Assembly: GCF_007741475.1 (NCBI RefSeq)
Contig: NZ_CP036261.1
Span: forward strand, 1,240,001 to 1,304,000
DNA: 64,000 nucleotides
Origin: Rosistilla ulvae
GTDB taxonomy: Bacteria; Planctomycetota; Planctomycetia; Pirellulales; Pirellulaceae
Reading direction: 5' to 3'
Shown: positions 27,572-35,194 of the stretch, in pieces
How positions within the stretch are numbered: position 1 is the stretch's first letter
Layout: each line of letters starts with the position of its first letter
Position numbers and translations under genes: made by a program
Notes under the pieces: generated by a model
What the model was told of the DNA's origin: nothing
The model's database searches: none
Seen by the model: only the letters and a program-made list of their open reading frames with translations

Positions 27572-27608
27572 CTAGCAGGTGGGCTCGCGTCGATGCCACA
27601 CCTGCTAG
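27572..27608. terminator. Perfect 10-bp hairpin between convergent genes
   Basis: CTAGCAGGTG (27572-27581) and its exact reverse complement (27599-27608) flank a 17-base loop, located between the end of the caspase-fold gene and the end of the PII gene. No T-tract follows on either strand, so a bidirectional hairpin stop is only probable. Confidence 0.4.
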
Positions 27609-27620
27609 GCCACTGAGACT

Positions 27621-27962
27621 TTAAGAAGCCACGCCGTTCAGTTGAGCACTGCCCCATTGGGGTGTGAACTCAGACTCCATGTCTTCCAGGAAAAGCTTGC
27701 CATCGACCAGCACACGCGTGTTTGATGCTGCAAAGATTGCATGCGCGGCGCGGCGTAAATGCGCGTCGACAACTGAAATGTCGAGTTTACACTTGGGTAC
27801 AAAGAAGAAGCTTCCCGAGCGGTCGAGTCCCGACGCTTGGATCTGCTTGCGGATGAAACCGCGGACCTCGGTGACCAGAATCCGGTGGACACCAATTTCC
27901 TCCAAAGCGGCGTTAACCTCTTCGAGGTGTTCCGCGTCGATGATTGCTTCTATTCTTTTCAT
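27621..27962 (-). CDS. PII-like signalling protein with altered T- and B-loops
   Basis: 113 residues from the ATG at 27962. The fold signature MKRIEAIIDAEHLEEVNAALEEIGVHRILVTEVRGF is that of GlnB/GlnK, as are VPKCKLDISVVDAHLRRA and DGKLFLEDME. In canonical PII the T-loop carries Tyr51 for uridylylation and the B-loop reads TGxxGDGK. Here the T-loop (about 36-54) has no Tyr51 equivalent and is one residue shorter, and the B-loop is NTRVLVDGK. Binding of ATP/ADP and 2-oxoglutarate may therefore differ. No ammonium transporter or glnA is adjacent. It lies 161 bases downstream of the TPR-glycosyltransferase gene, on the same strand. Confidence 0.85.
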   Translation of the reverse strand: MKRIEAIIDAEHLEEVNAALEEIGVHRILVTEVRGFIRKQIQASGLDRSGSFFFVPKCKLDISVVDAHLRRAAHAIFAASNTRVLVDGKLFLEDMESEFTPQWGSAQLNGVAS

Positions 27963-28123
27963 CCGATTCCTATCAAGGTTATTAAAGCCGACCTGCTTGT
28001 CGGGCTGGAGTTTATTTGCCTGACGCATTGAGCAACTGGCGTGCCAGTTGCGACGAAAGTGCTTTTTTTGTTCTGTATTGCTGCGAAAGCTTGCATTCTC
28101 AGCGTCCTTCGCGAGTCGTTGCG

Positions 28124-29479
28124 CTAAAACCGTTCTAGGTGAAGCTTGATTTCTGCCATCACGGCAGCCCAATTTTTCATCTCGGGCTGTCGGGATAGCC
28201 GCATCGAGGGGTACCAGGGGCTCGATTCTCCCTGCAGCAACCACCGCCAATCGGGGACCTTTGGCAGTCCGACCCAGACTGGTACTCCCAGGGCTCCGGC
28301 GAGATGAGCGACCGAAGTGTCGCTGGTCACGACCAGGTCTAAGCCTTTCATAATCGCTGCGGTATCCATAAAGGCACCGCTGGACTGGTCGAGGTTCGCT
28401 GGCAATCGGACGATTTGGTCGGCAAAGTCGACTTGATCAAGCTGCTGGATCCCAAATCCGTGCTGCAGGCAGACGAGTTGCACGTCGGGAATCGATGCCA
28501 ATGGTTCAAAGGCTTGCAGCGGAATCGATCGGAAGATGTCGGCTTGGTGCTGCGGATTCCCCTGCCAACAGATCCCTACCTTTTTCTTGCCGGGGATCTG
28601 GGCGAGCCAGTTTGCCCAGTAGGCTTGCAGGTTTTCCGACGGCCCGAGATAGGGGCCGACATCGGGAATCGACTCCGCATCGATCCCCAGCCGATCGGCG
28701 GCGTCGATAAAGGAGCAATGGAAATCGAAGTTCCCCGGCAGCATCCCCTCGGGAATCAGTTGGTCGATGCCGCGGCATGTGCTCAGCAGCGGGATCAACT
28801 TGGGAGCCGCCTGAACGATCGTTCGCGCCCCACGCTCCTTGAGGGCGATCGCCATCCGCACAAAATGGATCGCGTCCCCGAGTCCCTGTTCCGAATAGAG
28901 CAGGAATGTTTTGCCTTGCGGGGCGCTGCCATCCCAGACTGGTTGGGAGACGTTGGGGCGAACGAAGCCGGGCATCTTCCAACGCCAGCGGTATTCGTCC
29001 CAGCCGCGGCGGAAGTCTCCCTTCAGCAGGTGGATGACGCCGAGATTGCGATGCAGTTCGGGATCGTTCGGAGCGACCTCGAGGCTTGCTTCGAATGCCG
29101 CCAGGCCGCGATCGATCTGCCCGGTCCAGACCCACAGCGTGCCGCGGTTCTTGAGCGGGCTGAGATACTTTGGGTCCTGCTGCAGCGAGGTTTCGAATGC
29201 TTGGTCGGCTTGTTCGACCTGCCCCAGCATCCGCAGCGTGTTGCCGAGATTGTTCCAGGCGATCGGGAAGTGGTTTTGTAGCGACAGCGCCTTGCGGTAT
29301 GCCGCTTCGGATTCTTCGAAGCGGCGTTGGTCGTACAACGCAATTCCCAGGTAGCACCAACCGGCGGCCGAACCGGGAGCTTGCTGTAGGACGTGCCGGT
29401 AGACTTTTTCGGCGGCGGCGTAGTTCCCCTGCTGCTGGATTGTCCAGCCTTGGTTGAGAACCTCTTGGACGGTTGGCAT
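28124..29479 (-). CDS. TPR protein with C-terminal glycosyltransferase-9-like domain
   Basis: 451 residues from the ATG at 29479 (MPTVQEVLNQG). The first 180 residues form about five tetratricopeptide repeats (for example GNYAAAEKVYRHVLQQAPGS, PIAWNNLGNTLRMLGQVEQA). The C-terminal half has the heptosyltransferase-like pattern, KKVGICWQGNPQHQADIFRSI and DLVVTSDTSVAHLAGALGVPVWVGL. Such TPR-GT9 fusions are common in Planctomycetes and are usually left as hypothetical glycosyltransferases. The acceptor is unknown. It lies downstream of rpoD, but a strong terminator separates them, so it has its own promoter. Confidence 0.85.
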   Translation of the reverse strand: MPTVQEVLNQGWTIQQQGNYAAAEKVYRHVLQQAPGSAAGWCYLGIALYDQRRFEESEAAYRKALSLQNHFPIAWNNLGNTLRMLGQVEQADQAFETSLQQDPKYLSPLKNRGTLWVWTGQIDRGLAAFEASLEVAPNDPELHRNLGVIHLLKGDFRRGWDEYRWRWKMPGFVRPNVSQPVWDGSAPQGKTFLLYSEQGLGDAIHFVRMAIALKERGARTIVQAAPKLIPLLSTCRGIDQLIPEGMLPGNFDFHCSFIDAADRLGIDAESIPDVGPYLGPSENLQAYWANWLAQIPGKKKVGICWQGNPQHQADIFRSIPLQAFEPLASIPDVQLVCLQHGFGIQQLDQVDFADQIVRLPANLDQSSGAFMDTAAIMKGLDLVVTSDTSVAHLAGALGVPVWVGLPKVPDWRWLLQGESSPWYPSMRLSRQPEMKNWAAVMAEIKLHLERF

Positions 29480-29544
29480 GGCCCCAATCTTCCCCGTGGT
29501 CGCTTGCTGTTCAAGAAGACAAATGACGATAAGCAAAAGGCAAC

Positions 29545-29573
29545 AAAAAACCCTCGGTGGATGAGACCGAGGG
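29545..29573 (-). terminator. Rho-independent terminator of rpoD
   Basis: On the minus strand CCCTCGG (arms at 29567-29573 and 29551-29557) forms a 7-bp GC-rich stem with a 9-base loop, followed immediately by six T (29545-29550). It lies 71 bases beyond the rpoD stop. Confidence 0.88.
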
Positions 29574-29643
29574 CATTTTGATGTCGTTGGTGTCGGCAGC
29601 CGTCATCGCGTCGATGGCGAGGACGGGGCGTCGACCCAGTGGA

Positions 29644-31200
29644 CTAGTCGAGGAAGCCAACGAGATCTTGGCTGCGGCTAGGTTGCTGCAGCTTGCGAAC
29701 CGCTTTGGCTTCGATCTGACGAATCCGCTCTCGCGTTACCTTGAAGATGTGCCCCACTTCTTCAAGCGTGTAACTGTAGCCGTCGCCAAGGCCGTAACGC
29801 AGTTTGATGATCTCGCGTTCGCGATAGCTGAGGCTCTTCAGGACCGAATTGATTCGGCCGCGAAGCATCTCTTGAGCTGCACCGATCGCAGGGCTTTCGG
29901 CCGTGCCGTCGGGCAACAGGTCGCCAAACTGACTGTCTTCGCTGTTGCCAACCGGACGATCCAAGCTGATCGGATAGCGGCTCATCGCCAACACCCGACG
30001 CGCTTCTTCGACGGTTGTCTCGGCGCGACGCGCTGTCTCTTCGATCGTTGGTTCGCGACCGAGTTCCTGCAACAATTGGCGAGCGACGTTCCGCACGCGG
30101 CTCATCGTTTCGACCATGTGCACAGGAATTCGGATCGTACGGCTCTGATCGGCAACGGCGCGGGTGATCGCTTGGCGAATCCACCAGGTCGCGTAGGTGC
30201 AGAACTTAAAACCGCGGCGATATTCAAACTTGTCGACAGCACGCATCAAACCGGCATTCCCCTCTTGGATCAGATCCAGGAAGGAGAGGCCACGGTTGCG
30301 ATACTTCTTGGCGATCGAAACGACCAACCGCAAGTTACCTTCGCTGAGTTCACGCTTGGCCTGCTGGTATTCCGAATAAACGGTCTTCAGCATGTTGACG
30401 CGTTCTCGCAAGCTCTTGGGCGTCTCTTGCGTGGCGACCATGATCGTGCGGAACTCTTGCAACAAGCGATCCTTCAGTTCGCGGTCCTCTTTCTTGCGAC
30501 CGAGTTTCGAGATCTCCGCTTTGAGATCGTCCAATCGTTGGCTGAATTTCTCCAGCGTGCCGATCATCGTTTCGATTCGCTGAGTCCGCAGACCGAGTTC
30601 TTCGACCAAGCGAACGGCGCGTCGACGGCGACGGGCGAGCGAACGCCAAGCGACGACGCGGCGCTCCTTCGATTCCGACTTGCTCAGCGCGGTCCGGTAA
30701 TCTCGCTGATTCCGCTTCAGCAGAACTTCGAGTGTTTTCAGGTTGTGTGGCAAACGGCCGAGGATTTGGTCTTTTTCCAGTCGATCGGTTACCGAGACTT
30801 GCACGGTTCGGTCGAAGGGAAGTTCCCCGTTGTTCACCCGACGTAGCGTCTTAAACGCGTTGCGGATCACGTAATCGCATTCGAGCAGCTTGGTGCGGAA
30901 GCGGCGGCGCGTCTCTTCGATTCGTTTGGCGAGCAGAATTTCTTCGCGGCGCGTCAGCAACGGGATTTCACCCATTTGCGTGAGGTACATGCGAACGGGA
31001 TCATCGGACCACGAATCACTTTCGACTTCGGCCAACAGTTCGTCGGGGCTTTCCAGCTGGACGTCGCCCTCGGCGACCTGTTCGGTATCTAATGCAGCAT
31101 CATCATCGGTTTCATCATCGATAGGTATTTTACGAAACCCCTCCACGGCGTCGTCGCGTGGGGAATCATCTTCAAAATCGTCCAACAGCGAATCGTACAA
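29644..31200 (-). CDS. rpoD: Principal RNA polymerase sigma factor RpoD
   Basis: 518 residues, apparently starting at TTG 31200 with AGGAG seven bases upstream. The region order is normal: an acidic N-terminus (short region 1.1-like), region 1.2 [22 protein letters not shown], a long charged non-conserved insert, region 2 [28 protein letters not shown] and [21 protein letters not shown], region 3, and region 4 [18 protein letters not shown] ... [18 protein letters not shown]. The region-2.4 and 4.2 residues that read -10 and -35 boxes are the standard ones. It is a monocistronic housekeeping gene with its own terminator. Confidence 0.98.
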   Translation of the reverse strand: MYDSLLDDFEDDSPRDDAVEGFRKIPIDDETDDDAALDTEQVAEGDVQLESPDELLAEVESDSWSDDPVRMYLTQMGEIPLLTRREEILLAKRIEETRRRFRTKLLECDYVIRNAFKTLRRVNNGELPFDRTVQVSVTDRLEKDQILGRLPHNLKTLEVLLKRNQRDYRTALSKSESKERRVVAWRSLARRRRRAVRLVEELGLRTQRIETMIGTLEKFSQRLDDLKAEISKLGRKKEDRELKDRLLQEFRTIMVATQETPKSLRERVNMLKTVYSEYQQAKRELSEGNLRLVVSIAKKYRNRGLSFLDLIQEGNAGLMRAVDKFEYRRGFKFCTYATWWIRQAITRAVADQSRTIRIPVHMVETMSRVRNVARQLLQELGREPTIEETARRAETTVEEARRVLAMSRYPISLDRPVGNSEDSQFGDLLPDGTAESPAIGAAQEMLRGRINSVLKSLSYREREIIKLRYGLGDGYSYTLEEVGHIFKVTRERIRQIEAKAVRKLQQPSRSQDLVGFLD

Positions 31201-31877
31201 GTCCTTACTCCTGTGGGCTAATTATCTGGCTGTGGCACGGATCGGGCGGGGCAGCATCGCCTCCATAAAGCTGCCTCCACGTCGCTCATTCATATTCAGC
31301 GACATGTAACTTTACCACCCTTACGCGCGTTCTCGGCTCCCCGAAACCATTTGTTAAAACTTTGTAATTGCACAAACCTTCCGGTTTGATGTGGCAGCGT
31401 AAGCTGTGCCAAGCGGAACAGAAACATTCAAGTTTAGGTTCTCTGTATGGCGCTGCGGATGCATCCCATTTATTTACTAGACCCCAAGCCGGTAATCCCA
31501 TGATTCCGAACAGAAGATCGCGCAGTCACAGTGCAAAAATCTTGCAAGCGGCTGATGTGCATCGTCGTGAAAATCGACAAACTTTCATGAAGTCTTCCGA
31601 TTCGCCGAAAACGCACAGAACCCCCTAACACCCACTGTCGTAGCACCTATACTCGCGAATCCCAGACGAGTGTGTACGGACGATCGAGCCCGTTGATAGA
31701 AGCGTCGGGATGATTGGATACAACCCGATTCGCTCTGATTTGTTGAGCACGACAGCGGTTACTCGAATTCTAGTCACAAACACCCTACAGTCTAGTGTTA
31801 ACGTTTTGAGGTTCGACTCGATTCGCTTGATAAATTTTGATGCCAAAGCTTGATATTTAGCAGGAAAATTCGGACTT
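31201..31877. other. Intergenic region, rpoD upstream; no gene seen
   Basis: 677 bases between the divergent rpoD start and the zinc-ribbon protein. Base composition is noticeably more A+T-rich than the flanking genes. A TATACT hexamer occurs at 31649-31654 on plus, about 225 bases before the next gene. Short frames present here have no ribosome site or conserved features. Confidence 0.5.
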
Positions 31878-32402
31878 ATGCACTTATTCACCTGCCCTTG
31901 TGGCGATAGCTTTCCGATTTCCACAGCGCAAGCGGGGCAGTCGATCTCGTGTCCTCATTGCAATCAATCGGTGCTGCTGCCGAAGCTGCGAGATCTGAAG
32001 CAACTCCCTTCCGCACAACTCGCTGAAGAGGCGTCTCCTGACAGGGGGTGGTCCGGCGGGCAAGGCCTTCTCTTCTCGGTCATCTTCGCTTGCTTGCTAG
32101 CTTCGCTAGGTATGTCGGCGTGGTCGAGCTACCGCTGGTTGCAGATCGAAAAGCCACCGACGCGCGATGAGATGATCGCCATCGGGCACGAGGAGATTGC
32201 GAATCACTCCGCGCCTCAATTGCAAGAGTTCTGGTTGAACTATGGACGGCCAGGAATGGGGACGCGGCGCATGCCTGGATATGCGCAAGTGCAGGTTTAT
32301 CGCGACAGTTGGAAGCATTGGGCCTTTGGCGGCTATGCTGCATCAGCCGTCTGTCTGGTCGCCTTGGTTCTTGTCATCCGCAAGAAGTCCTCGAGCACTT
32401 GA
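31878..32402 (+). CDS. Zinc-ribbon membrane protein, hypothetical
   Basis: 174 residues. The N-terminus MHLFTCPCGDSFPISTAQAGQSISCPHCNQSV has two CxC/CxxC knuckles (Cys6, Cys8 and Cys25, Cys28) typical of a small rubredoxin-like zinc ribbon. Two membrane helices follow (about 65-84 and 147-165), with a soluble stretch of about 60 residues between them. No enzyme motif is seen. This ribbon-plus-helices design is frequent among planctomycete hypothetical proteins. It ends 18 bases before the convergent gene. Confidence 0.75.
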   Translation: MHLFTCPCGDSFPISTAQAGQSISCPHCNQSVLLPKLRDLKQLPSAQLAEEASPDRGWSGGQGLLFSVIFACLLASLGMSAWSSYRWLQIEKPPTRDEMIAIGHEEIANHSAPQLQEFWLNYGRPGMGTRRMPGYAQVQVYRDSWKHWAFGGYAASAVCLVALVLVIRKKSSST

Positions 32403-32419
32403 TCGCTGAGGGGGGACGT

Positions 32420-33637
32420 TTAATCGTCCAGTCGCCAATGCCTAGAAAAACGCTGTCTTGTTCCGGTGCGGAGGATCTGTAGATCGGGGCGGCTGATCAG
32501 TACAAGCGTCTCGGAAATCCAACCGCGGCCGACGAGCAGTGCTAGCTCCGGAGAGACCCATCCCTTCCAGTGCGACAGCTTGCTGAATTCGGGATGCTTC
32601 GTTTGTAAATCAGAGGCGATTGTTTCCAAGGCATCGTCTTGCTTTGGGTCGGAGCATTGCTTGCAACGCTTTTGATCCATCGCATGTGGCGAGACGAGCC
32701 GCTTGCACCACTCGCATTTTTTTGCCAGATCGGTCAAGAATCGCTCATCAGATATCGGACACGTGGTCAACATGTCGACGAGGACATTTTTCCCAGAGAT
32801 CGCACATTGCCCCAGCTCCGTACGCAGTACTTCTTTTTGGGTCAGTTCGCAGCGGCCGACCCCTTCGCGGGCGGTGATCGTTCCGTCCTCGGTGCAGACG
32901 AGGTCGTAAGATTCGATATCGGTGATCGGACACTTGAACATCGGAGGGGGCAGCAGTCCCTTCTCCCATTCGATCGCCCAGCCTTGGAAGGCGAGCGATG
33001 TTTGAGCACCTTGGTCGAATTGGATCCGCACCTTGCCAGCGACCCATTGCGACCAGGCGACAGTGACGCCGATCCGCTGCGTCGTTCCTAGACTGCTGGC
33101 GGCGGCATCGATCCAAGCTGTCATCGTCGATTGATCCCCGGGCTTCAGCCGCGGTGGAATGGCATCGAGGCGGTCCAGGTTCAGTCGGTTCAACAGATCG
33201 GTGTCGATCTTGATACCATCGCGACCGAACCAGTGATGTTCGATCTCCGAACCCAAGGTGCTGATTCGCAGGAAGGGTCTCGGTTCCAGCGTGCAGCCAG
33301 CCAATTGCACGCGGCCGTCGCGGATCTTGTAAGGTTCCAAGACGACGGCGGCGATTCCGGGAACGTGGCTCGGTTCCCCCGACGCTTGAGCCTCGGTTGC
33401 TCCGCCAACAAACTGTCGCTGAAGGTCCCACAGTTTGGCTAGGTCGCCGGTTGTGTCAAACGAGATTGGAGCAGCCGGTGGAGGCTCGTTGTCGGCTGGC
33501 GGTGCGAGCGGCAGCAGCGCGATGCCGCCACCCGAATCGGTCTGCATCTGCAGCGACAGCGCGTCGGCAACCCAGGCAACGTAGTCGCGTGACGCCGCGT
33601 CGAGGCCCGATTCGTTAAGAACTGTCGGATCCGCCAT
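32420..33637 (-). CDS. Hypothetical protein with repeated Cys knuckles
   Basis: 405 residues, not recognised as a known family. The first 260 residues show a strand-rich region with no signal peptide. From about residue 235 to 345 there is a series of Cys motifs, CPIT, CELT, CAIS and CPIS spaced by roughly 20-30 residues, followed by CEWC and CKQC. The spacing suggests several linked zinc knuckles. The C-terminal part (WKGWVSPELALLVGRGWIS) is hydrophobic but not a clear membrane helix. It lies 133 bases after the methyltransferase gene on the same strand; a role in nucleic-acid or protein binding is only a guess from the knuckles. Confidence 0.75.
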   Translation of the reverse strand: MADPTVLNESGLDAASRDYVAWVADALSLQMQTDSGGGIALLPLAPPADNEPPPAAPISFDTTGDLAKLWDLQRQFVGGATEAQASGEPSHVPGIAAVVLEPYKIRDGRVQLAGCTLEPRPFLRISTLGSEIEHHWFGRDGIKIDTDLLNRLNLDRLDAIPPRLKPGDQSTMTAWIDAAASSLGTTQRIGVTVAWSQWVAGKVRIQFDQGAQTSLAFQGWAIEWEKGLLPPPMFKCPITDIESYDLVCTEDGTITAREGVGRCELTQKEVLRTELGQCAISGKNVLVDMLTTCPISDERFLTDLAKKCEWCKRLVSPHAMDQKRCKQCSDPKQDDALETIASDLQTKHPEFSKLSHWKGWVSPELALLVGRGWISETLVLISRPDLQILRTGTRQRFSRHWRLDD

Positions 33638-33770
33638 CTATCCAACTATGCCAAGCGTAAATTCATGGGATGTCCAGCCTGCCAGTCTACCATGGCTAGC
33701 TATTGCTGGATACATAAATATCTTGGGGCTCGCCAGAGCGAAACGTGCAATCGTTCTGCCCGCGAATCGA

Positions 33771-34553
33771 TCATCCGCGCTTCCGCAGCACGTAGACGAC
33801 GTCTTCGCAACTGGCATCGACCGTGATCGGCTCCGAAACGTCGTAGCCGAAGTCGTAGGTCCCGGCGATCTCCCAGCTACCCTCGGTATCGATCAGCGAC
33901 TGGAATTGCTTGGGCGTATAAGATCGCAGCCGCAATTCGTCGGCAATCCGCTTCTGCCCCTTGGGGGTGAAGATATCAAATCGGATCCCAAAGCGTTCCA
34001 TCCGTTTTCGCGGAGCGCGTTCGATGGTCCACATCTGCGTCACGATCGACAGGTGTCCACGCCGCGCCGCCCACGACTCCTCTTCGCTGGGGGCCGCCGC
34101 CGTAGGCGTCAGATGGATCCCCACCAGGTAGATGCCTCCCTTTTTCGTCCCTGCCGCCATGCAACGCATGTGATCGTGAGCGGTTTGGGCGGTCGTCAGG
34201 TGGCGGAAGCTGTTGATCGTATTAAAGGCGAGGTCCCATTTTCGCTTCGGCTTGAAGTCGCTCATGTCAGCGACCCAGGCCGTCGGTTTCATGCCTTTGC
34301 GTTCGAAACGTTTGTTGCAGAACTCGACAGCTTTGGGATTCAGGTCGATCCCGGAGACTTCGAAGTCGTGTTTGGCAAGACCGTACAGCAATCGTCCGGT
34401 GCCGCAGGCCGGTTCGAACAACCGCCGCGCCTTGCCGCCCAGATAGACGTCGTTGATATCGCGGATGAAGCCCATCTCGGCGGCGCAGTCGGCGCCAAAG
34501 ACGAGGTCGTAGTACTTCGGGTGGTCGTAGATACTTTCGTTGACAACATCCAC
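33771..34553 (-). CDS. Class I SAM-dependent methyltransferase
   Basis: 260 residues starting at GTG 34553. Motif I is LFEPACGTGRLLYGLA, motif II VSGIDLNPKAVEFC with an acidic residue ending strand 2, and motif III WDLAFNTINSFRHL. This is the generic small-molecule or protein methyltransferase fold; the substrate is unknown. The N-terminal part NESIYDHPKYYDLVFG resembles ubiquinone/toxin-type methyltransferases of the UbiE/Methyltransf_25 group. It is 22 bases downstream of the DinB-like gene, so the two are likely co-transcribed. Confidence 0.88.
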   Translation of the reverse strand: MDVVNESIYDHPKYYDLVFGADCAAEMGFIRDINDVYLGGKARRLFEPACGTGRLLYGLAKHDFEVSGIDLNPKAVEFCNKRFERKGMKPTAWVADMSDFKPKRKWDLAFNTINSFRHLTTAQTAHDHMRCMAAGTKKGGIYLVGIHLTPTAAAPSEEESWAARRGHLSIVTQMWTIERAPRKRMERFGIRFDIFTPKGQKRIADELRLRSYTPKQFQSLIDTEGSWEIAGTYDFGYDVSEPITVDASCEDVVYVLRKRG

Positions 34554-34575
34554 TGTGCTTGCTTCTTTCGCTTCG

Positions 34576-35106
34576 TTATCGGACGGGATTCAGGCCGAGC
34601 ATCCGCCGCAGCAGACCGATTTGTCCGGCATGGATATGTTCGTGCAGCGGGCAAAACAGAATCGCCCCCAGTTTGTTCGGATAGACCGCGTAGGGCATGT
34701 CGATCGGTTCGAGCAGTCGCTGCGGCGAGCTTTCGGTCACAACCTCGATCGACCGTTGGTGGATCGTGCTGAGCCGTTGCAGCAGTTCGTCGGGCGTCGG
34801 CTGGCCAGCCGGATCGGCGTCGGGCGTCGTTCCGCGGCCGTACTTCTTGCGGAACGTGCCGGGGACCAATTCAAGGTCCTCGGGCTCGCGGCCGCGCTGC
34901 CGGAAGACCAGCAGGCCGTACTGCGAATAGGCGAGGTGGCCGACTTGCCAAGCGACGTGAGTCGGCAGGCCGGCGGGCATTTGAAACCACAATTCTTGCG
35001 GCGTGTTGTCGAGCAGTTCGAGGGTGTACTGGCGAGCAAATTCGATTTGCCCCAATGCCACCGCTCGGCTCTTCTCGACCGTTTCGATATCTAGCTCAAC
35101 GCTCAT
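34576..35106 (-). CDS. DinB-like superfamily protein
   Basis: 176 residues from the ATG at 35106 (MSVELDIETVEKS). A four-helix bundle of the DinB/YfiT type is indicated by HVAWQVGHLAYSQYGLL, with the first metal-site histidine, and LFCPLHEHIHAGQIGLLRRML, with the HEHIHAGQ cluster near the C-terminus. Many relatives are thiol-dependent S-transferases or of unknown function. Length matches the family (about 160-180). It overlaps no neighbour and is followed by the methyltransferase gene. Confidence 0.85.
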   Translation of the reverse strand: MSVELDIETVEKSRAVALGQIEFARQYTLELLDNTPQELWFQMPAGLPTHVAWQVGHLAYSQYGLLVFRQRGREPEDLELVPGTFRKKYGRGTTPDADPAGQPTPDELLQRLSTIHQRSIEVVTESSPQRLLEPIDMPYAVYPNKLGAILFCPLHEHIHAGQIGLLRRMLGLNPVR

Positions 35107-35194
35107 GCGATAAAATTCCTTATTCACGCAACGCAAAAACAACCGCGACGCGAAGCAGAATCCTAACGGGCAATCCCTGCCAGTGATAGCACCA

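Noticed and set aside
29023-29514. Frame overlapping the TPR-glycosyltransferase gene
   Set aside because: Its product is Arg/Ser/Pro-rich; the TPR and GT9-like motifs are in the other frame.
33439-33645. Minus-strand alternative frame at the start of the Cys-knuckle gene
   Set aside because: It is a shifted frame inside the 405-residue gene, which alone carries the Cys motifs.
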